A program made the translations under genes and the position numbers. A stretch of 64,000 nt of DNA from Alphaproteobacteria bacterium (GTDB lineage Bacteria > Pseudomonadota > Alphaproteobacteria > Rhodobacterales > Rhodobacteraceae), in the NCBI GenBank assembly GCA_024280735.1, contig JAJRPO010000014.1, positions 1 through 64,000 on the forward strand. The letters are read 5' to 3'. Each line of letters starts with the position of its first letter. The stretch's first letter is position 1. The notes below the pieces were generated by a model, which was given only the letters and a program-made list of their open reading frames with translations, ran no database searches and was not told the origin of the DNA. Positions 43,316 to 52,509 of this stretch are shown here, piece by piece.

Positions 43316-44044
43316 ATGTCGAAGCAATCCAGCGAAGATAAACCTGCGCGCCATGTGGCCATCGTTATGGATGGCAACGGGCGCTGGGCGACCGCGCGCG
43401 GGTTGGAACGCCTCAAGGGCCATGTCAAAGGTGTGGACCGGGTGCGTGAAATCGTCAAGGCGGCACCGGATTTTGGCATCGAGTATCTGACGATATTTGC
43501 CTTTTCCACCGAGAATTGGAAACGCTCCGCCCGCGAAGTCACCGGCCTGATGAAAATGTTCCGCCGCTATATCTTGGGCGAGGCCGAAACCATGATGCGC
43601 GATCAAGTGCGGGTTCGGTTCATCGGGGACCGCGCACCGCTGGATAAAAAGCTGCGCAGCTTGATGGATGAGTTGGAGATTTTAACCGCCAAGAATTCGC
43701 AGTTGAACCTGACTGTGGCGCTGAATTACGGTGGGCGTGATGAAATCACCCGCGCGGTTGGGCGTATGGCGCGGGCGGTGAAAATGGGCATGCTGGACCC
43801 CAGCGAGATCACCGAGGCGAAGATTTCCAATTTTCTGGATACGGCGGATATTCCCGACCCTGATTTGGTTATTCGCACCTCTGGCGAACACCGGACATCG
43901 AATTTTCTGCCTTGGCAGGCGGCTTATGCGGAATATGTGTTCCCTGAAACCGCTTGGCCCGATTTCACTGTGTCGGAACTGGTAAAAATGCTGAACCTCT
44001 ACAAGGATCGGGACCGCCGTTTCGGCGCGAGTGTGGCGAAATGA
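43316..44044 (+). CDS. uppS: Isoprenyl transferase (undecaprenyl diphosphate synthase)
   Basis: A 242-residue cis-prenyltransferase making the C55 lipid carrier for peptidoglycan and O-antigen. It shows HVAIVMDGNGRWATARG with the catalytic Asp, FAFSTENWKR, LNYGGRDEI, DLVIRTSGEHRTSNFLPWQ and FPETAWPDF. It overlaps cdsA by four bases. Confidence 0.96.
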   Translation: MSKQSSEDKPARHVAIVMDGNGRWATARGLERLKGHVKGVDRVREIVKAAPDFGIEYLTIFAFSTENWKRSAREVTGLMKMFRRYILGEAETMMRDQVRVRFIGDRAPLDKKLRSLMDELEILTAKNSQLNLTVALNYGGRDEITRAVGRMARAVKMGMLDPSEITEAKISNFLDTADIPDPDLVIRTSGEHRTSNFLPWQAAYAEYVFPETAWPDFTVSELVKMLNLYKDRDRRFGASVAK

Positions 44045-44811
44045 GTGCGGATTTCTCTGACCTGATGCCGCGTATCGCGTCGGCGATTGTGATGGTTGCG
44101 ATTGGGGCGGGGTCGCTCTGGATGGGCGGCGACGTCTTTGCGCTGGTGCTGATTATTTCCGCTGGCCTGATGGGCTGGGAGATGAGCCGGATGCACTGCG
44201 TCAACCCGCTGGTGCCGATGGTGTTCGGGCTGCTGCTGGCCGCTGTTACCTTGTGTTTCATGTTCCTGTCGCTGCCGTGGGTGATTGGCAGCGGAGTTAT
44301 AGCCGCAGGTGCGGCGCTAGTGGGCCATCAACGGCGCCCCTTGGCTGTTTTGCTCGTTGGTGTGGTGATTGTGCTGGCCTGTTCGGCGTTTCAGGAGATG
44401 CGAAGCGGTAGCAATGGTTTTGCGATTACCCTTTGGGTGATTTTGGTGGTGGTTGCCACGGATATTGGCGGCTATTTCGCGGGCAAGATGATTGGCGGGC
44501 CGAAAATCCTGCCGCGTATCAGCCCCAAGAAAACATGGTCCGGCACATTGGGCGGCTGGGTTTTGGCGGCAATTGTCGGTTACCTTTTCCATGTGTACGG
44601 CGTTGGGCCGTTGCTGTTGGTGGTGTATTCGATACTGTTGTCCATGGCCTCGCAAGCGGCTGACATGGTGGAATCGTCGATCAAACGGCGCGCGGAGGTC
44701 AAAGACAGTTCTAACCTGATTCCCGGCCATGGCGGCCTGTTAGATCGCTTTGACGGCTGGCTTGGGGCGGGCTTTCTTGCGGCGTTTGTTTTGCTTTTGG
44801 GCGCTGGATAA
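44041..44811 (+). CDS. cdsA: Phosphatidate cytidylyltransferase
   Basis: 256 residues from the ATG at 44041 (ATGA overlap with uppS); an upstream open frame is not used. An integral membrane enzyme that makes CDP-diacylglycerol from phosphatidate and CTP. The C-terminal signature region reads SPKKTWSGTLGGWVL and SNLIPGHGGLLDRFDG with the catalytic Asp. About eight hydrophobic helices. It shares one base with the dxr start (TAATG). Confidence 0.94.
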   Translation: MSADFSDLMPRIASAIVMVAIGAGSLWMGGDVFALVLIISAGLMGWEMSRMHCVNPLVPMVFGLLLAAVTLCFMFLSLPWVIGSGVIAAGAALVGHQRRPLAVLLVGVVIVLACSAFQEMRSGSNGFAITLWVILVVVATDIGGYFAGKMIGGPKILPRISPKKTWSGTLGGWVLAAIVGYLFHVYGVGPLLLVVYSILLSMASQAADMVESSIKRRAEVKDSSNLIPGHGGLLDRFDGWLGAGFLAAFVLLLGAG

Positions 44812-45965
44812 TGCGTCGCGTTTCGGTTTTTGGCGCTACGGGTTCGGTCGGTGTAAACACTGTCGATCTGCTGGCGCGCAGGCCGGATGACTTTCAGGTT
44901 GCCGTGCTGACAGGCGGGCGCAATATTACCTTGTTGGCACAACAGGCGCGCGATTTGCGGGCTGAAGTTGCCGTGACGGCCTACGATGAATTGCTAGCTG
45001 AGTTGCGCCATGCGCTTGCGGGCAGCGGTGTTCGGGTGATGGCGGGGCGGGGTGCCTTGCTAGAGGCCGCAACCATTCCCGCCGATTGGGTGATGCAGGC
45101 GGTTGTTGGTTTCGCGGGGCTAGAGATCAGCCTGAAGTTGGCCGAGCAAGGCGCAACCCTTGCGCTCGCCAATAAGGAAAGTCTGGTGTGTGGCGGGGCG
45201 TTATTGCAGCAGACCTGCGCCAAACACGGCACCCGATTGCTGCCTGTGGACAGTGAACATTCGGCGATTTACCAATGTATTGGCGGGCAGGACCGCGAGG
45301 TTGAGCGGATCATCCTGACGGCCTCTGGTGGGCCATTCCTGAATGCCTCGCGCGATGAAATGGAACGGGCAACGCCGGAACAGGCGGTCGCCCATCCCAA
45401 TTGGGATATGGGCCAGCGGATTTCCATCGACAGTGCATCGATGTTCAACAAAGCTATGGAAATGATCGAAACCTTTGTGCTGTTTGATGTAACCCCCAAA
45501 CAGATCGAGGTGATTATCCACCCGCAATCGATCATCCATTCGATGGTGGGTTTTACTGACGGCGCAATCATGGCGCACCTCGGCCCGCCGGACATGCGCG
45601 CGCCCATCGGTTTTGCCTTAAATTGGCCTGATCGCCATGATTTACCGCTGGAACGACTGGATTTCGGAAAGCTTGGTCAATTGACCTTTCACCCGCCCTG
45701 CACCGACCATTTTCCAGCGATACCGCTGGCGGAACGGGTTATGGAAATGGGCGGCCTGTCCGGCGCGGTATTCAACGCCGCCAAAGAACAGGCGCTGGAT
45801 TTGTTTTTGGCGCGCGAAATCGGATTTCTGGACATGGCGCGGATCGTTGAAACCGTGCTAGAGACAACACAAACGGGCGATGACCCGACACTTGATGCAA
45901 TCATTGCAGCTGACGCTGAGGCCCGTTCGCGGGCTTGTAGACTAGACAGGACAAAACATGTTTGA
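44811..45965 (+). CDS. dxr: 1-deoxy-D-xylulose 5-phosphate reductoisomerase
   Basis: A 384-residue MEP-pathway enzyme converting DXP to MEP with NADPH, the target of fosmidomycin. NADPH motif: VFGATGSVGVNTVDLL at the N-terminus. Catalytic/metal region: ANKESLVCGG, LPVDSEHSAIYQC, LTASGGPF and SMFNKAMEMIE. The length is normal. It overlaps rseP by eight bases. Confidence 0.97.
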   Translation: MRRVSVFGATGSVGVNTVDLLARRPDDFQVAVLTGGRNITLLAQQARDLRAEVAVTAYDELLAELRHALAGSGVRVMAGRGALLEAATIPADWVMQAVVGFAGLEISLKLAEQGATLALANKESLVCGGALLQQTCAKHGTRLLPVDSEHSAIYQCIGGQDREVERIILTASGGPFLNASRDEMERATPEQAVAHPNWDMGQRISIDSASMFNKAMEMIETFVLFDVTPKQIEVIIHPQSIIHSMVGFTDGAIMAHLGPPDMRAPIGFALNWPDRHDLPLERLDFGKLGQLTFHPPCTDHFPAIPLAERVMEMGGLSGAVFNAAKEQALDLFLAREIGFLDMARIVETVLETTQTGDDPTLDAIIAADAEARSRACRLDRTKHV

Positions 45966-47304
45966 TTTCCTCACCTATATTCCGCTGATTGGCGGTACGC
46001 TGGCGGTGATTGTGCCGTTTGTTATCGTGTTAAGTATCGTGATTTTCATCCATGAATTCGGCCATTACATCGTCGGGCGCTGGTGTGGTATCCACGCCGA
46101 AGCGTTTTCCATGGGCTTTGGTCCGGTGCTGTTCTCCTGGTATGACAAACGCGGCACAAAGTGGCAGATTTCGGCGCTGCCACTGGGCGGCTTTGTCAAG
46201 TTTCTGGGCGATGCGGATGGGGCGAGTGGGGTGGACCATGAGGTGTTGGAGAAGATGCCGCCGGAATTGCGGTCTAAAACCTTGCACGGGGCCAAGCTGT
46301 ATAAACGGGCGCTGACGGTGTTTGCTGGGCCAGCGGCGAATTTCCTGCTGTCGATTGTGATTTTTGCCGGCCTGACGATGAGCACGGGGATTGCCACCAA
46401 TGATCCGATTGTCGGAGAGTTGCACCAGTTTCCGGGCATCAAGAATGAATTGCAGACCGGCGATTTGGTCAAAGAAATCAACGGTGTTCAGATCACCACC
46501 CGCGAAGACATCCATGATTTCCTGTCTGAATCTGATCCAACGCTGACCACGACTTATGTGGTGGAGCGCGGCGGGAATACGCTGGAACTGGAAGGCCCCT
46601 ATCCGTGGTTGCCTATTGTGGCTGGCGTCAATCCTGTGACCCCCGCCGCTAAGGCTGGGATCAAAAAGGGCGACTTGATTGTTCAGGTCGGGGACACGGA
46701 AATTGTGTCTTTCCCGCAGTTGCAGGTGGTGATCCGCACCGCCAAGCAGGACGAGGTTCCAATTGTTGTGCAGCGCGGCGAAGAGCGGCTCGCATTGAAA
46801 ATCACCCCGCGCGAAATGCCTTATGAAAAAGAAGACGGTTCCTTTGGCACCCGCACGATGATCGGCATTGGCGGCACGGTTGCTTTTGGTCCCTATATCG
46901 AGAGTGTCGGGCCGATTGATGCGGTTTATTACGGTGCCTTGAACATGGCGGCAATTGTGGACGGTTGGGCGCGCACGATTTACCATCTGTTTGCCGGAAA
47001 TCTGGCGTTTAAAAACCTGCAAGGACCGGTGGGAATCGCCGTTGCCTCTGGTGATAGTGCGTCGCAAGGACCTGTGGAATTCATTTTTCTGATCGGATTT
47101 ATCTCAACTGCTATCGGCTTGATGAATCTGCTGCCGATTCCGGTTCTGGACGGCGGGCATCTGTTGTTTTTTGCCTATGAGGCTATCTTTCGCAGGCAGC
47201 CGAATCCCAAGGTATTACAAGTATTTATGGCCATTGGCCTGTCGATGCTGTTGCTGTTGATGGTTTTTGCCACCTTTAACGACGGTATGCGCCTTTTCTT
47301 CTAG
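45958..47304 (+). CDS. rseP: RIP metalloprotease RseP (S2P)
   Basis: A 448-residue intramembrane zinc protease. The active site FIHEFGHYIVGR has His32, Glu33 and His36; the third ligand is in LLPIPVLDGGHLLFF near 393. Two PDZ-like domains lie between (about 125-290). It cleaves anti-sigma factors such as RseA and cleans up signal peptides. No rpoE/rseA pair is visible here. Confidence 0.95.
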   Translation: MFDFLTYIPLIGGTLAVIVPFVIVLSIVIFIHEFGHYIVGRWCGIHAEAFSMGFGPVLFSWYDKRGTKWQISALPLGGFVKFLGDADGASGVDHEVLEKMPPELRSKTLHGAKLYKRALTVFAGPAANFLLSIVIFAGLTMSTGIATNDPIVGELHQFPGIKNELQTGDLVKEINGVQITTREDIHDFLSESDPTLTTTYVVERGGNTLELEGPYPWLPIVAGVNPVTPAAKAGIKKGDLIVQVGDTEIVSFPQLQVVIRTAKQDEVPIVVQRGEERLALKITPREMPYEKEDGSFGTRTMIGIGGTVAFGPYIESVGPIDAVYYGALNMAAIVDGWARTIYHLFAGNLAFKNLQGPVGIAVASGDSASQGPVEFIFLIGFISTAIGLMNLLPIPVLDGGHLLFFAYEAIFRRQPNPKVLQVFMAIGLSMLLLLMVFATFNDGMRLFF

Positions 47305-47372
47305 CCTCAGTTGGATTAAGAAAAGCATAGAAATAATAATACGCTGCTGGAACCTTGGGGGTTTAAGTCAAT

Positions 47373-49736
47373 ATGGTTGATTCACAGGTCGCTGTGCGAT
47401 TTAGGCATGGTCTCGGAAAATTCTGTTCTGTTTTGGCGCTCTCAACAGCTATGGTGGCGGTTCTTCCGGTTGCTTTCCCCGGCTCACAAGTTGCGCATGC
47501 GCAAACATCTGCGGTTTTCAGCCGGATAGATGTGGCGGGCAACCAACGCATTGCCGCAGATACGATTCGTACCATTGCCGGTATTCCTGCGGGTAAGCGG
47601 GTTTCCCCCGGTGCGATTAATGACGCGGTGCAAAACCTCTATAATTCCGGCCTGTTTGAAACGGTAGACGTGCGCCCTGAACGGGGCCGCCTGATTATCG
47701 AGGTTGCCGAGAATCCGACCATCAACCGAATTTCGATCGAGGGTAACAAACGCCTGAAAGACGAGGCGTTACTCTCGCTCATCGGTTCTATCCCGCGCCG
47801 CGCCTATTCGCCGGCGCAGGCAGAGGCTGACGTAGATGCGATTGCCGCCGCTTATGCACAGGCAGGGCGTTTGGCAGCAAGGATCAAACCAAAGATCATC
47901 AAACGCGCCGATAACCGTATTGATCTGGTTTTTGAAGTACGCGAAGGCCGCGTCGTTGAGGTGAACCGCATCGGCTTTACCGGCAACCGTGTCTATTCTG
48001 ACCGCCGTTTGCGGCGTGCCATTGAAACCAAACAGGCCGGAATTTTCCGCAAACTCATTCGCAAAGATACCTACATTCAGGATCGGATCGAATTCGACAA
48101 GCAAAAGCTGCGGGAATTTTACACCCGTCGCGGGTTTATTGATGCACGTGTATTGTCGTCCGGCGCCGATTTCGCCCGTGAACGGAATTCCTTTCTGCTG
48201 AACTTCAAAGTTCAAGAGGGACAGCAATACAAATTCGGTGAAATGACCGTTTCCAGCCTGGAACCGGATGTGAATATCGATCAGTATCAAAAAGCGCTGA
48301 AGATCAAGTCGGGCCGCCCGTTTGATCCGCGCAAGGTAGAAACCACGCTGGAACGGCTGGACATCATCGCTTATGATGCGGGTCTGCCATTTGTTCAGGC
48401 CGTACCGCGCATTACCCGCAATGATGAAACCCTTACAATCGACATCGAGTTTGAGCTGCAAAGAGGCGGGCGCACCTTTGTGGAACGGATCGACATTGAG
48501 GGTAACTCCACCACGCTGGATCGGGTGCTTCGCCGTCAGTTCAGGGTGATCGAGGGAGATCCTTTTAATCGCCGCGAAATCCGGCAAGCAACAGATCGCA
48601 TCCGTGCGTTGGGCTATTTCACCGAAGTACAAGTCGAGAGCCGCGAAGGGTCTGCCCCGGATCAGGCGATTATCGATGTGAATGTGGAGGAGAAGCCAAC
48701 GGGGACGCTGGGCTTTGGCCTTGGGCTGGGAACCGACGCTGGGCTGTCTGGTACGATTACATTGACCGAGGAGAATTTTCTTGGTCGCGGGCAGCATTTG
48801 GGCTTGTCTGTGACAACCTCGGCTGAAAACCGCACCTTCGATCTGAGCTTTAAAGAACCGGCTCTGTTTGACCGGGATCTATCCGCTGGTTTCAATCTGT
48901 TTTATCGGACCACGAACAGTGATTTCAATAGTTATGACACAGTGTCTGTCGGGTTTGAGCCAACGATTGGCTTCCCGCTTGGTAAAAACAGCCGGTTGGA
49001 ATTGTCTTACCGATTATCGAGCGACGAGATCAGTGCTGAGAATACTATTTCCCAGTTTATCCAAGATGAAACTGGCTCGCGGGTGACCAGTGCATTAGGG
49101 GTTCTTTACACCCTTGATCGTCGGAATTCTCCGGTGGATCCAACGGCTGGGTTTATCTTTAGTCTTGACCAGAAACTGGCAGTATTGGGTGGGGATCAAA
49201 ATTATTACCGCGCTGTCGCCAAAGCCAAAGCTTACCGTAGTTTTTTCAACGAAGAAGTTATCTTGTCAGCAGAGGTTGAGGGCGGTTTTATCAAAGGCCT
49301 TGGTGGGTCCTCCACGCGGGTTACGGAACGGTTCCACCTTGGCGGCAACAAGCTGCGCGGGTTTGAAGCCTTTGGTATTGGGCCACGGGATATGAACCCC
49401 GATGGCAGCGGCACAGCCTTCTCTGAGCCGCTTGGTGGTAACTTCTTTGCCGTCGCAAGGCTAGAGGCCAGTTTTCCAATCGGGCTGCCAGAAGAATACG
49501 GTATCCATGGCGGTTTGTTTTTTGACATCGGCAGTGTTTGGGGCTTGGATAGTACCACCTCATCTGCTGGAACATTGGTGGATGACAGCCGGCAAGTTCG
49601 CTCGGCAATCGGGGTTTCGATCTTTTGGAATACGGCCCTTGGCCCGCTGCGGTTTAACTTTGCCAAGCCGCTCGATTATGTAGCTGGCGTGGACAAAAGG
49701 CAAAGTTTCAACTTCACGATTGATACGCGATTCTGA
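47373..49736 (+). CDS. bamA: Outer membrane protein assembly factor BamA
   Basis: A 787-residue Omp85 protein. A long signal peptide ends AHAQTS at about residue 41. POTRA repeats span about 47-365 (FSRIDVAGNQRIAADTIR first), and a 16-stranded barrel with the VRSAIGVSIFWNTALGPLRFNFAKPL motif forms the rest; it ends in Phe (TIDTRF). It inserts beta-barrel proteins into the outer membrane. The Skp-like gene starts 3 bases after its stop. Confidence 0.97.
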   Translation: MVDSQVAVRFRHGLGKFCSVLALSTAMVAVLPVAFPGSQVAHAQTSAVFSRIDVAGNQRIAADTIRTIAGIPAGKRVSPGAINDAVQNLYNSGLFETVDVRPERGRLIIEVAENPTINRISIEGNKRLKDEALLSLIGSIPRRAYSPAQAEADVDAIAAAYAQAGRLAARIKPKIIKRADNRIDLVFEVREGRVVEVNRIGFTGNRVYSDRRLRRAIETKQAGIFRKLIRKDTYIQDRIEFDKQKLREFYTRRGFIDARVLSSGADFARERNSFLLNFKVQEGQQYKFGEMTVSSLEPDVNIDQYQKALKIKSGRPFDPRKVETTLERLDIIAYDAGLPFVQAVPRITRNDETLTIDIEFELQRGGRTFVERIDIEGNSTTLDRVLRRQFRVIEGDPFNRREIRQATDRIRALGYFTEVQVESREGSAPDQAIIDVNVEEKPTGTLGFGLGLGTDAGLSGTITLTEENFLGRGQHLGLSVTTSAENRTFDLSFKEPALFDRDLSAGFNLFYRTTNSDFNSYDTVSVGFEPTIGFPLGKNSRLELSYRLSSDEISAENTISQFIQDETGSRVTSALGVLYTLDRRNSPVDPTAGFIFSLDQKLAVLGGDQNYYRAVAKAKAYRSFFNEEVILSAEVEGGFIKGLGGSSTRVTERFHLGGNKLRGFEAFGIGPRDMNPDGSGTAFSEPLGGNFFAVARLEASFPIGLPEEYGIHGGLFFDIGSVWGLDSTTSSAGTLVDDSRQVRSAIGVSIFWNTALGPLRFNFAKPLDYVAGVDKRQSFNFTIDTRF

Positions 49737-49739
49737 TCC

Positions 49740-50297
49740 ATGGATTTGGCCCGCATTACTGCACTGTTGTTTGCCCTTTTCGGGCCAACAATGGCGTCGG
49801 CGCAACAATTTCCGGTTTTTCAAGAACAGCTGCCTGTTGCCAGCATCAATCGCGATAAATTATTTGCTGAATCCGCTTATGGCCGCGCGTTGCGGGCCAA
49901 AATGGCCATCCGTCAAAAACAACTGGTCGCTGAAAATGACAGGTTGTTGGCTGACCTGGAGCGAGAAGAGCGCGAGTTGACCGAATTGCGCAAGCAAACC
50001 ACTCCCATAGATTTTGCACCTTTGGCAGAGGCTTTTGACGTTAAAGCCAATAGAATTCGCCAACAGCAAAATGAAAAACTGCTGGCACTCAACAAACAGT
50101 TGGAAACGGCGCGATTTACCTTTTTCAGAAGCACCGAGATTGTCATTCGGAAGTTGATGTTTGAACGGGGCATTATCTATGTTCTGAACGAACAAGCGAT
50201 CCTGATGAGCACCGGCGAGGGAAATATCACTGGCGAAGTGATGAAACGGCTTGATGCTCTTTTTGACAGCGGCGCGCTGAGGGTAACCGGCGAATAA
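49740..50297 (+). CDS. OmpH/Skp-family periplasmic chaperone
   Basis: A 185-residue protein with a signal peptide (ITALLFALFGPTMASAQQ) and a long helical region rich in Lys, Glu, Gln and Arg (KMAIRQKQLVAENDRLLADL) typical of Skp tentacles, but with a shorter body than E. coli Skp. Its start lies three bases after the bamA stop. It would hold unfolded outer-membrane proteins for BamA. Confidence 0.85.
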   Translation: MDLARITALLFALFGPTMASAQQFPVFQEQLPVASINRDKLFAESAYGRALRAKMAIRQKQLVAENDRLLADLEREERELTELRKQTTPIDFAPLAEAFDVKANRIRQQQNEKLLALNKQLETARFTFFRSTEIVIRKLMFERGIIYVLNEQAILMSTGEGNITGEVMKRLDALFDSGALRVTGE

Positions 50298-50364
50298 CTC
50301 TCGACTTGCCACTGGACGGCCTAGTTGTTACGCACAATAGACTCAGATTTAGGGATGGCATTAC

Positions 50365-50841
50365 ATGGCTGACGGCAACGAAACACCGCAATTGTTTAGC
50401 GCGGATATTCAAGACATCAAACGGATGATCCCGCACCGGTATCCTTTCCTATTGGTGGATCGGGTGCGCGATATTGATCTGGGCAAAAGCGCCATTGGCA
50501 TTAAAAACGTCACCTATAACGAGCCGCATTTTCAGGGGCATTTCCCGTCTAGCCCGATTATGCCGGGTGTCACAATTGTCGAGGCGATGGCCCAGACTGC
50601 CGCTGTTTTGGTGGTGAAAACCATGGATATGATCGACAATGATATGTTGGTGTATTTCCTGTCGATTGACAAATGCAAGTTCCGTAAACCGGTAACCCCC
50701 GGTGATCAGCTGGAATTGCACGTGACGGTTATTCGAGGTCGCGGCAAGCTGTGGCGTTTTTCCGGTGTTGGCAAAGTGGATGGCAAAGTTGTGGCCGAGG
50801 CCGAGTTCAACGCGATGATGGTTCCCCCAGAGGATCAGTGA
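50365..50841 (+). CDS. fabZ: (3R)-hydroxyacyl-ACP dehydratase
   Basis: A 158-residue hot-dog enzyme of fatty-acid elongation. Signature: [10 protein letters not shown], then [30 protein letters not shown], with the catalytic His in [10 protein letters not shown] and Glu in IVEAMAQ. The gene order fabZ-lpxA is normal; a lpxD gene, common in front of fabZ elsewhere, is absent here. Confidence 0.95.
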   Translation: MADGNETPQLFSADIQDIKRMIPHRYPFLLVDRVRDIDLGKSAIGIKNVTYNEPHFQGHFPSSPIMPGVTIVEAMAQTAAVLVVKTMDMIDNDMLVYFLSIDKCKFRKPVTPGDQLELHVTVIRGRGKLWRFSGVGKVDGKVVAEAEFNAMMVPPEDQ

Positions 50842-50851
50842 GGTCGAGCGC

Positions 50852-51658
50852 ATGGCTATACATGAAACAGCACAGGTTCACCGCCTTGCCTCTGTCGAAG
50901 ACGGCGCGGTGGTTGGCGCAAATTGCATAATCGGCGCTTTCTCGGTTGTGGGGCCGGAGGTCACGCTCGGGGCAGGGGTGGAACTGAAATCACATGTGGT
51001 TGTCGAAGGTTGGACCACAGTTGGCGACGGCACGGTTATTTTCCCTTTCGCTTCGATTGGGCACATCCCGCAGGATTTGAAATTTGACGGGGAGCGCAGC
51101 AAGCTGGAAATCGGCGCGCGGAACCGGATTCGGGAACATGTGACGATGAACCCCGGCACCGATGCCGGCGGGGGCGTAACCCGTGTTGGGGATGATGGGT
51201 TGTTTATGATGGGGGTGCATGTGGGGCATGATTGCATCCTTGGCAATCGCATCATCATGGCCAATAACGCATCCCTTGGCGGCCATTGCAAAGTCGAGGA
51301 TCACGTGATCATCGGCGCGCTGGCAGGGGTGCATCAATTTTGCCGCCTTGGTCGTGGTGCGATGATTGGCGGGCTGGCGGCGGTTGTGGCCGACGTGATC
51401 CCTTACGGCACTGTGCAGGGAGAGCGGGCCTCGCTGGAGGGGTTGAACCTTGTCGGGCTGAAACGCGCGGGCATGAGCAAAAACGACATCAATGGATTGC
51501 GTCAGGTGTTTAAGCTGCTGTTTAACGGCAGCGGGTCACTGCGCGACCGCGCAGCGGCCTTGCAACAGGAATACGCCTCTAATGCGCTGGTGCAGGATGT
51601 GACGGGCTTTATCCTAGAGGATAGCAACCGCCATATTTCCGTGCCATCCGGCAGCTGA
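50852..51658 (+). CDS. lpxA: UDP-N-acetylglucosamine acyltransferase
   Basis: A 268-residue left-handed beta-helix trimer that starts lipid A synthesis by adding a 3-hydroxyacyl chain to UDP-GlcNAc. Hexapeptide repeats run from about residue 8 to 190. The catalytic His lies in MGVHVGHDCILGNRI. The C-terminal helices include GLNLVGLKRAGMSKNDI. Confidence 0.95.
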   Translation: MAIHETAQVHRLASVEDGAVVGANCIIGAFSVVGPEVTLGAGVELKSHVVVEGWTTVGDGTVIFPFASIGHIPQDLKFDGERSKLEIGARNRIREHVTMNPGTDAGGGVTRVGDDGLFMMGVHVGHDCILGNRIIMANNASLGGHCKVEDHVIIGALAGVHQFCRLGRGAMIGGLAAVVADVIPYGTVQGERASLEGLNLVGLKRAGMSKNDINGLRQVFKLLFNGSGSLRDRAAALQQEYASNALVQDVTGFILEDSNRHISVPSGS

Positions 51659-51663
51659 CTTTG

Positions 51664-52509
51664 ATGTTGCCCGCAAAATCAGTGCTGGCGATTGTCACGG
51701 GGGCGGGCGATTTACCCCGATTGCTGGCGGATGAATGTGTGCGGCGCGAGCAGCCGTATTTACTGGTGCTGTTTGGCGGGTTCTGTCCGGAGTGGGTTGG
51801 GGGGCGGCCCCAGGTTTCTGCGGCTTTTGAAAAGCCGGGAAAATTGTTCAAGGCTTTGAAATCTGCCGGATGCCGACATGTGGCCTTTGCGGGGGCAATG
51901 CAGCGCCCGTCGCTGAACCCGCTGCATTTTGACTGGAAGTTCCTGAAACTTGCGCCCACCTTATTGCCCGCACTCAAGAGCGGCGATGATGTGACGTTGC
52001 GGGTGATTACCGCGATTTTCGAGACTGAAAAAGTTGAGGTTGTGGCCCCCCATAGCCTGCTTGAAAGCCTTGTCGCCGGGGCGGGGGTGTTGGGGCGTGT
52101 GCAGCCCACAGCGGATGATCTGGCCGATATTGAACGCGCCTTTGCCATTGCGCGCGCTGTTGGGGCGCAGGATGTGGGGCAGGGGGCGGTTGTGGCGCAG
52201 GGGCTGTGTTTGGCGGTCGAGAGCATTCAGGGAACCGACGTGATGCTGGGCTTTGTGGCGCAGACCGGCGCGGGGTTTCGCCCTGATCCGCACGGGGCCA
52301 AAGGGGTGCTGTGCAAGGCGCCGAAGCCCGGGCAGGATTGGCGCGTGGATATGCCAGCGATTGGCCCGCAAACGTTTGAAAATGCAGGTAAAGCCGGGTT
52401 GAGCGGGGTTGCAGTTCAGGCGGGGGGCGTGTTGGTCCTCGGGTTGGAGGAAACCATCGCCAAAGCCGATGAATTGGGCCTGTTCCTGCTTGGGGACGCC
52501 GCGCCATGA
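51664..52509 (+). CDS. lpxI: UDP-2,3-diacylglucosamine pyrophosphatase LpxI
   Basis: 281 residues (a TTG three bases earlier is also possible). LpxI replaces LpxH in Alphaproteobacteria, hydrolysing UDP-diacylglucosamine to lipid X. Characteristic parts: LAIVTGAGDLPRLLADEC, AFAGAMQRPSLNPLHFD, TLLPALKSGDDVTLRVI, VGAQDVGQGAVVAQGLCLAVE and LCKAPKPGQDWRVDMPAIG. It overlaps lpxB by four bases. Confidence 0.94.
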   Translation: MLPAKSVLAIVTGAGDLPRLLADECVRREQPYLLVLFGGFCPEWVGGRPQVSAAFEKPGKLFKALKSAGCRHVAFAGAMQRPSLNPLHFDWKFLKLAPTLLPALKSGDDVTLRVITAIFETEKVEVVAPHSLLESLVAGAGVLGRVQPTADDLADIERAFAIARAVGAQDVGQGAVVAQGLCLAVESIQGTDVMLGFVAQTGAGFRPDPHGAKGVLCKAPKPGQDWRVDMPAIGPQTFENAGKAGLSGVAVQAGGVLVLGLEETIAKADELGLFLLGDAAP

